Source: Peronospora farinosa
Taxonomy: Eukaryota; Oomycota; Peronosporomycetes; Peronosporales; Peronosporaceae
Length of the DNA: 21,241 nucleotides
Reading direction: 5' to 3'
Assembly (NCBI GenBank): GCA_947646735.1
Contig: CANTFK010000408.1
Coordinates: forward strand, 1-21,241
How positions within the stretch are numbered: position 1 is the stretch's first letter; each line of letters starts with the position of its first letter. The notes beneath the pieces were generated by a model. That model was not told the DNA's origin, did no database searches, and saw nothing but the letters and a program-made list of their open reading frames with translations. Below are positions 16,071 to 21,241 of the stretch, piece after piece. The position numbers were made by a program, and so were the translations under genes.

Positions 16071-16945
16071 ATTTGTTGGTCGCTTCATCCGATTGGCCTC
16101 ACTCCAGGGTCGTGAACGAACTCGCCACGACTATTAGTCAACACAGAGAGAGCGATGGCCCTCTGTTCGCAGTATATTCCGTTACACTGACGGAGCCACA
16201 GATGGAAGCGGTCGAACAGCGGTTCCCGCATACACAGACATCGGTCGAACAGGGGTTCCTGATTCACATCGAGGCTGTCGAACAGCGGTTCCCGCATACA
16301 CAGACATCGGTCGAACAGGGGTTCCTGATTCACATCGAGGCTGTCGATCAGCGGTTCCCTCACACACAGACATCGGTCGAACAGGGGTTCCCGATTCTCA
16401 ACGAGGCGGTCGAGCAGGGGCTCCCGCATACAAGTACATCGGACGATCAGAGGCTCCCGATCAATTTTGAGGCGGTCAAGCAGGGGCTCCCGCGTACAAG
16501 TACATCGGACGAGCAGAGGCTCCCGATAAATATCGAGGCGGTCGAGCAGGGGCTCCCGCAACAAAGTGAAGCGGTCGAAGACGAGCTCCCGCTTTTGATT
16601 GACGAGAATGGACGAACTATGGATCCGCAAGAGACCGACGTGGTGGAGACAGAGCTCCCACGTCTGGAGGAGGGTACATCATCCTCTTCTGATAGCGACG
16701 TGCCAGTCTCGAGAAGGGGCTCGAGACGCAAGAGAAAACGCAAGAAAGGAGCACGCCGATCGCCAAGACGACGAAATTCACGTCAAAATTCTGATGCAGA
16801 TGATTCCCTAGTGGCGGAATACGTATGCGCGCTTGAATATGTGGAGGGATCCCCACATCGTGGCCGCTACATTGAGGTAGCGAGCCCACCGTGCACTGCT
16901 GCAGAGATCACATCTCTATCATACCTTGCATGGAAAGACTTTCTT
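16022..16945 (+). pseudogene. Element B protease-RT spacer with repeats and basic region
   Basis: This is part of one long frame that is open from 15965 to 17203. After WLSRSVKRRSGYDVSEVLTH comes a tandem array of a 22-residue unit (next entry), an acidic segment (ELPRLEEGTSSSSDSD) and a strongly basic segment SRRGSRRKRKRKKGARR that could be a nuclear-localisation or nucleic-acid-binding signal. Then YVCALEYVEGSPHRG and SLSYLAWKDF lead toward RT. A frame change near 16945 moves the polyprotein into the RT frame. Element A has a different, shorter sequence in this place. The function is unknown. Confidence 0.75.
16205..16567 (+). repeat. Tandem array of 66-nt units in pol of element B
   Basis: Units start at 16205, 16271, 16337, 16403 and 16469, with a partial unit from 16535. 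Each codes 22 residues of the form EAVEQRFPHTQTSVEQGF plus four more. Each unit is itself two 11-residue halves, VEQ(R/G)(F/L)P-like. The first two units are identical and later ones diverge. The unit length is a multiple of three, so copy number can change without breaking pol. Confidence 0.95.
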
Positions 16946-17866
16946 CTGGCCGCAAGCCCGGCAACATCGAGCAAGTGTGCATCGTTTCGGCCACCGAAGC
17001 AGTCAGTGAAGAAGTTCTGGAGGCTTGTCCGAAGAGCGCCGAGCCTAAATCAGCGCGCGAAGAACGCTTCGTGGCACCATCTTGGGATGCTCTTCGTGCT
17101 TCGGGCAACCCTTTATACAATATCGCCCGCGAGTACGCCTATATTTTTTCGGAGAAAATTCCAGCTAAGATTTCGGCGGATCGTGGTGTGCGGCACGAGA
17201 TAGATCTCGTGCCAGGATCGAAATATTGCGTGACACGGCAGTGGCCGTTACCGCGCGACCAAGTCATCGCTATTGATGAATTTTTCGAGGGTCGCCGCAA
17301 GGCTGGCCAGGTCCGCGAAAGTATCTCGCCAAATTCGAGTCCGACTTTCTGTGTGAAGAAATCCACCGGCGGTTGGCGCATTGTGCACGCCTTCAACAAG
17401 CTGAACGACGCCACGATCCCGGCTTAAACGCCTATCCCTCGAAAAGACATGGTATTGAATACCATGTCCGGGAGCTAGATCTACAGCGCCATAGATCTGA
17501 CAGACGGTTTCGATCAGATCCTCATGAGGGACAGTGAAATTCCGTTCACTGCGGTCAGCACCCCAAGCGGGATTATTTGGGAGTGGTTAGTCATGCCGCA
17601 AGGCTTTAAGAACGCTCCAGCTACGTTCAATAGGATGGTGACACAAGTACTTTGTCCACTTCGCGATTTTGCAACAAGCTGCTTTGACGACATTTTTGTT
17701 CACAGCCGCGCTGAGCAAAAGCTCAGCACTACGGAGGTACTTGAAGCAGGTGTTTCAAGTTATGCGCGAAAATAAATTGTATGCGAATTTGAAAGAAATG
17801 TGTCTCCTGCGCTCCCGAGATTTTAGTACTCGGTTGCTACGTCAGCAAGGAAGGTGTCCGCGCTGA
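16891..17866 (+). pseudogene. Element B reverse transcriptase
   Basis: The frame gives GNIEQVCIVSATEA, DRGVRHEIDLVPGSKYC, RQWPLPRDQVIAIDEFFEG and PTFCVKKSTGGWRIVHAFN, then TAA at 17425-17427 after ATIPA. The same frame continues TPIPRKDMVLN, a TAG near 17475, YSAIDLTDGFDQILMRD with the first catalytic D, and VMPQGFKNAPATFN. The active site reads SCFDDIFVHS, so the Y of YFDD is C. A frameshift near 17720 follows, with LKQVFQVMRENKLYANLK in another frame. A perfect 10-bp stem with a 2-nt loop (17192-17213) and an 11-bp stem with a 1-nt loop (17446-17468) lie inside. It is inactive. Confidence 0.88.
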
Positions 17867-18572
17867 TCCTGAGAAGATTTCATCTATCTGTTCCTGGCCA
17901 ACGCCCAGGAACCAACTGAATTACATCAATGGCCTGGCAAATTACTTACATAAGTATACGAAGAACTATGCTGAGCTAATTCAGCCATTATTTACTTTGC
18001 TCAAGAAAGACGCAGTATGATTATGGAAGGCAGAACATCAATCTGCCTTCGACTCCGTAACGAAGATCTTGTCCGAGGCACCAGTGCTGATGCTACCAGA
18101 TTACTCCAAGCCATTCCACGTCGTATATGACGCGAGCAATTTAGTTATAGAATGTGCCCTCATGCAATTTAATGACGAGGATCGAGAGCGCGTCATGAGT
18201 TTTCAATCACGACAGATGAAACCTGCCGAGAAAAATTATCCGGTACACGACAAGGAACTTTTGGCCATGCGTTATGCTCTAATAAAGTTAAGAGTATATT
18301 TGCTCGGCGAAAAGATGTTTTCTATCTACACAGATCACGCATCATTGCGTACCGCCGTCAAGATTCCTCACTTGTCCCAGCGTATGGCACGGTGGTTGTC
18401 ATTTTTTGCCGAGTTTAGTTTTGTGGTGCATTACAAGCCTGGCAAGAATAACATTCTCGCTGACGCGCTTTCTCGTCGTCCTGATTTCGATCCTCGGTGC
18501 GATATGGGTAGTATGTTGATGAATAAGAAGATATATGTGCGTGCTGTATTGAGCTGGGGCTCAATGCGATGA
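17867..18572 (+). pseudogene. Element B RT thumb and RNase H
   Basis: One frame with a single TGA (18018-18020) gives ICSWPTPRNQ, LANYLHKYTKNYAELIQPL and LWKAEHQSAFDSV, then from 18069 SEAPVLMLPDYSKPFHVV and DASNLVIECALMQF (first D). NYPVHDKELLAMRYAL carries the E, IYTDHASLRTA the second D, and PGKNNILADALSRRPDF the last D. All four RNase H acids are present. The E in VIECAL replaces the G common at that place in element A (AIGCAL). The frame ends at 18572. Confidence 0.87.
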
Positions 18573-19115
18573 TTTCGACCCCCGTGCTTTCGATCCGAAC
18601 TCAGATCGCTGAAGTCTACGCGAATGAATCCTTCTATGCAGGAATCATCAACTATCTTAGGGACCCGAGCAAAAAATTACTCGCGCAGTTGACAAACTAG
18701 TACGCGACAACATCAAGCGTTACTCGCTTGACAGACCGTTGCTGACGTACACGATGGATGTCCTTGATTCACCGCGTGCCGTAATCCCTGCTGATGACAA
18801 CCTTCGAGCACGATTGGATCATGAGTTTCACGACAGCCCAGCTTGCGAATACCTGGGTCGCGAAAAGACGTTTGCGGCTATTTCTCGCGTATTTTTCTGG
18901 CCGAGAATGTATAAGTACATCCAGAAATGGGTGCTCTACTGTGAAACGTGTCAGCGTGTGAAGCCCGCGCCGTCTTCACAAGCCCCATGGCGTCCGCTTC
19001 CGATTGAGACAAAACCCTGGCGCTCAGTCAGCATGAATTTTATCTTTGGACTTCCACCGGATGAACAGAAACGCACGGGCGTATTGGTTTTAGTGGATCT
19101 AGTGGATTCAGCAAA
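18573..19115 (+). pseudogene. Element B integrase, finger and start of core
   Basis: Between RNase H and the finger, ESFYAGIINYLRDPSKKLL is followed by a stop. From 18739 the frame gives MDVLDSPRAVIPADDNLRAR and HEFHDSPACEYLGREKTF. The first finger His is kept but the second position reads Y (A1 and A2 have H). WPRMYKYIQKW and YCETCQRVKPAP supply the two cysteines. The core opens SVSMNFIFGLP, where the first catalytic D is N. VLVLVD is followed by an 8-bp near-duplication (TAGTGGATC/TAGTGGATT, about 19092-19108) that throws the frame. Confidence 0.85.
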
Positions 19116-19727
19116 ATGGTGCATTTTGCTCCGGTCTCCGCCAACATTACGGCGGAGACGACAGCGAAGATCTTCATTGATCTTATCTTTAGGCATCACG
19201 GCTTGCCAGAATCTATTGTTTCAGACCGTGACCCGCGTTTCACTTCGGCTTTCTGGGCCGAATTATTCCAGCTATTAGGCACGCGGTTGCTTATGTCTAC
19301 GGCGGCCCATCCAGACACGCGTTTTGTGCGTGATGCATTACAAGAGGCAGTCGACAAGCAAAAGGAGAATGCAGACAGAAGAGGACGAAAGAATATGTTG
19401 ATATATCGAGAAGGCGACAGAGTATTGTTATCAACAAGTGAATTACCGAACACCTCAGTTACAAATTTGGGCGCTAATAAGTTAGCGCCAAGATATATTG
19501 GCCCATTTCGGGTTGTTAAGGTGCATGGTGACGCTTATACGCTAGACATACATACATCTCTGCGTTTGCACCCGACGTTCTATGTCAGGCGCCTCAAGGC
19601 TTACCTACCGGCGGATCTCTCTTCGAATCTTCCCCGCTCTTCTGTGCCGGCTCAAAATCCGACATCCCTTGACGACGACGTTGACGACGACTGGGACCAA
19701 GTCCTGCCCGAACGCGTGCAGACTTGA
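19116..19727 (+). pseudogene. Element B integrase core with deletion, and GPY/F module
   Basis: MVHFAPVSANITAETTAKIF and HHGLPESIVSDRDPRFTSAF carry the second catalytic D. After STAAHPDT the sequence jumps to RFVRDALQEAVDKQKENAD. The DGQTE block with the third acid, and everything to the post-core helix, is missing. In A1 the same interval spans about 0.5 kb (roughly 2027-2556). Next come RVLLSTSELPNTSVTNLG and the GPY/F motif RYIGPFRVVKVHGDAYTL, then HPTFYVRRLKAYLP. A TGA at 19725-19727 ends the open frame, although the same frame continues into the chromodomain. Confidence 0.88.
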
Positions 19728-20450
19728 CCTGCTGGGGCCCTCCGAACGCAGTCTTCTCAAGTTGTCGTAGGCGCTCAACCAGTACCAGCTGCTCACGTCG
19801 AGTCCGCTCAGCAGCCTCAGTCGCAGCATCCGCACGATCTTGATCTCTCTCAACCATCTCGCGAGCATCAAGTAGGGTATTCTTCGATTCCTCGGCTTCA
19901 GCGCGAAGTAGGCGCAGCTCATCATTCGACTGTACAGGTGCTCGATTGCGAGAATCGGCGCTCATCGCCATAGGTCTTCCGTCGTGATGCTCCTCCTCCC
20001 TTAATTGATGCATCGGGTGCGAGACGCTGGATTGTCGTTCGAATTGTCGATCACGAGGTTCACAAGCCCCAGGCGCCGAGTAATATCTCGGCGTCCATGA
20101 AGAACCATGTAGAGAAACATTACAGGGTTCGCTGGTTGGGATATTTCCCGGCGGATGATAAATGGAAGCCATCGAGTACGCTGTCCCAAGATGTACCAGA
20201 CGTGGTCGAGGATTATAAGTCGCGTAGGAAGACGGCGATTGCGAGTGATGCTGCCGATTCCATCCCCAATCTCGCGATCCGTGATGCTCGCGAGCAACAG
20301 ACCTTTGACGACGAGTTCCCGAGCGATTCCGAGATTTATAATGAGGCTCGAGAAAACTTGGATTACTTTTGCGACTGTGTGGGATGCCGTAGCAAATCGA
20401 ATTTGGCGCACGTGTGGATTGAACCAGCGACATCACGATCAAGAATATAG
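19728..20450 (+). pseudogene. Element B pol C-terminus: linker and chromodomain
   Basis: Continuing in the frame of the previous entry after its TGA: a Q/S/A/P-rich linker (SAQQPQSQHPHDLDLSQPS), a TAG at 19971-19973, then RRDAPPPLIDASGARRWIV and the chromodomain HYRVRWLGYFPADDKWKPSS, followed by LSQDVPDVVEDYKS. The SWEP of element A is KWKP here. The tail has acidic and aromatic residues (DDEFPSDSEIYNE, LDYFCDC) and ends at TAG 20448-20450. The PPPLID and RWIV blocks before the chromodomain resemble those of A (PPHPLVDS, RFLVERF; from separate copies). Confidence 0.85.
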
Positions 20451-20755
20451 TGGTAAACCACTGCACCAACAAAATAATAGCGAATGAAGAGTTTCGTTAT
20501 GATTTCTCGCAATTCTGGATGATTAGCGCCGATATAACGATATAGCGTCCAAGGGATCAAGTGTGCGTCCGTGACTTGCGGTGTCTGCTCCCTGCAGATC
20601 GTACGGTTGATGTCGTCAGATATATTCTGTGCGCGCGGCCAGGGTCATGCTGCTCAGTTGTGTGTCACTGAGCAGGTTCGAGGTTGTATCGCTGCATTTT
20701 GGGTGAAAAGAATCCTTTATATGCTATGTGCTTAAGTTGTAGTAAGCACAACTTA
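20451..20755 (+). other. 3' untranslated region of element B
   Basis: No coding region is seen. A 7-bp stem (AAGTTGT/ACAACTT) lies just before the polypurine tract. The region is about 0.3 kb, much shorter than the 1.1-kb 3' region of family A, and it has no antisense gene of its own. Confidence 0.6.
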
Positions 20756-20771
20756 AAGAGGGGGGGGGTGA
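20756..20771 (+). other. Polypurine tract of element B
   Basis: AAGAG plus a G run and TGA directly precede the 3' LTR, the same layout as in A1 and A2. Confidence 0.8.
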
Positions 20772-21090
20772 TATAATGGGGAAAGCTATTACATGAGTAG
20801 TTATAGAAATAATATATAATTTAATAAGTAGGCATAGGGCAGTATCCGATTAGCGGATACTGCGCGTCATTTTATTATTGGTTTATTATTGGGGTGCCAG
20901 ACCCAATAATTAGCCAACAATAAATTGACTTCCATATTGAGTGGTTCCCATGAGCTAGGGAACATATTCGCACTTACTGAGAATTAAAACTAAAACAAAA
21001 ATAAAACAGAGTTATATTTACGAGTTAATTAAAAGCGCTTCATCAACGCCCTTTTAGTGTAAGACGGTAATGGGTCCTTAGCCCGTTACA
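20772..21090 (+). repeat. 3' LTR of element B (319 bp)
   Basis: It starts TATAATGGGG and ends CCCGTTACA, and has the same length as the 5' LTR. The hairpin of 14248-14272 is kept; a T-to-C change here lengthens its stem by one pair (CCG...CGG). Confidence 0.92.
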
Positions 21091-21241
21091 GAAGTAAAAG
21101 AAAACTGTATATAATAGAGTTAACTATCTGATAAAACTCATCTGTTAAAATCTATGTCAACTATATTAAACTACAACTATGTATGTCGACAACTTGCCCT
21201 CCACTCATTGCGCGCGTCCATCGGTCATTGGTCAGCGCGTT
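21091..21241 (-). repeat. 5' LTR of A2, outer piece (continues past the window)
   Basis: It begins with GAAGT, the right target duplication of B, and then follows the A LTR (compare 7393-7545), including TTAACTAT, AAACTACAACTATGTATGT and the CCCTCCACTCATT block. By comparison with the 459-bp 3' LTR, about 170 bp remain outside the window. Confidence 0.88.

Larger units (their letters stand above)
14181..21090 (+). mobile_element. Element B: Ty3/gypsy inserted in the A2 5' LTR
   Basis: Two 319-bp LTRs bound 6.3 kb of gag-PR-RT-RH-IN-chromodomain in that order on the + strand. GAAGG (14176-14180) and GAAGT (21091-21095) are the flanking target duplication, with one mismatch. The A1 LTR reads through the corresponding site without interruption (around 4905-4935). 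By hand the LTRs differ at about 21 positions, so the insertion is not recent. The coding region has many lesions: a TAA and TAG in RT, TGA in RNase H, an 8-bp duplication in IN, and a deletion in the IN core. Confidence 0.92.
7258..21241 (-). mobile_element. Element A2: Ty3/gypsy on the - strand, interrupted by element B
   Basis: It reads on the - strand from the 5' LTR (split at 14180/21091 and running out of the window), primer-binding site 14030-14038, gag, RT, RNase H, integrase, GPY/F, chromodomain and antisense-gene region to the 3' LTR. The internal part is about 6.3 kb. I find no CCHC knuckle and no protease DSG motif, so the gag C-terminus and protease look deleted near 13150-13210. 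It carries the same in-frame lesions as A1, plus its own. RT is the only long intact frame (522 codons). Confidence 0.9.

Noticed and set aside
16085..16630. 181-codon open frame on the - strand (repeated REPL-type peptides)
   Set aside because: It is the complement of the 66-nt repeat array. Any array whose unit is a multiple of three without stops opens several frames.
19594..20472. 292-codon open frame on the - strand across the chromodomain region of element B
   Set aside because: The + strand frame is clearly the pol linker and chromodomain, with only two stops. The - strand product is R/S/H-rich with an E/R/L part that is simply the complement of a Q-rich linker, and B has no antisense coding outside pol. 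I take it as a shadow, though its position mirrors the antisense gene of A.
1..21241. CRISPR-like arrays
   Set aside because: The repeats are inverted, each with its own sequence. There is no constant direct repeat with regular spacers.

Overview
This window reads as repeat-rich nuclear DNA from an oomycete, most likely Phytophthora or a downy mildew (Peronosporales). The basis is the style of the Ty3/gypsy polyproteins: gag with a coiled region, YFDD reverse transcriptase, integrase with HHCC finger, GPY/F module and C-terminal chromodomain. No host gene, rRNA, tRNA or CRISPR array was found. Almost all recognisable coding sequence is decayed retrotransposon.

Layout. 1-1388: gene-free, AT-rich, full of short palindromes, not identified. 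1389-5044: copy A1, a 5'-truncated Ty3/gypsy element on the + strand (integrase, chromodomain, 3' LTR). 5045-7257: inter-element DNA holding a small fragment of a third gypsy pol (5547-5891). 7258 to beyond 21241: copy A2, the same family on the - strand: 3' LTR (7258-7716), chromodomain, integrase, RNase H, RT, gag, primer-binding site, then a 5' LTR that is split in two. 14181-21090: element B, a different Ty3/gypsy family on the + strand, inserted in the 5' LTR of A2. It has 319-bp LTRs at both ends, a 4-5 bp target duplication, and gag-PR-RT-RH-IN-chromodomain in order but broken by stops, frameshifts and a deletion in the integrase core. The window ends inside the distal part of the A2 5' LTR.

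A1 and A2 lie tail to tail and form a 3.6-kb inverted repeat around a 2.2-kb spacer. They share most of their stops and frameshifts, so both come from an already damaged copy or one is a duplicate of the other.

Two things stand out. First, family A carries a long reading frame on the strand opposite to pol. It starts just inside the 3' LTR, fills the 3' untranslated region and runs back through the chromodomain and linker (7816-9533 + in A2; 4519-2812 - in A1). It looks like a decayed ambisense gene with acidic, repeat and coiled-coil parts. Second, elements A and B, their LTRs and 1-1388 are tiled with perfect short hairpins, while about 5.2-6.95 kb is almost free of them. By hand I list 24 stems of at least 9 bp with loops of 12 nt or less, where about one is expected by chance. 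Stem positions are kept between LTR copies with different stem sequence, and some copy-to-copy indels fall exactly in loops.
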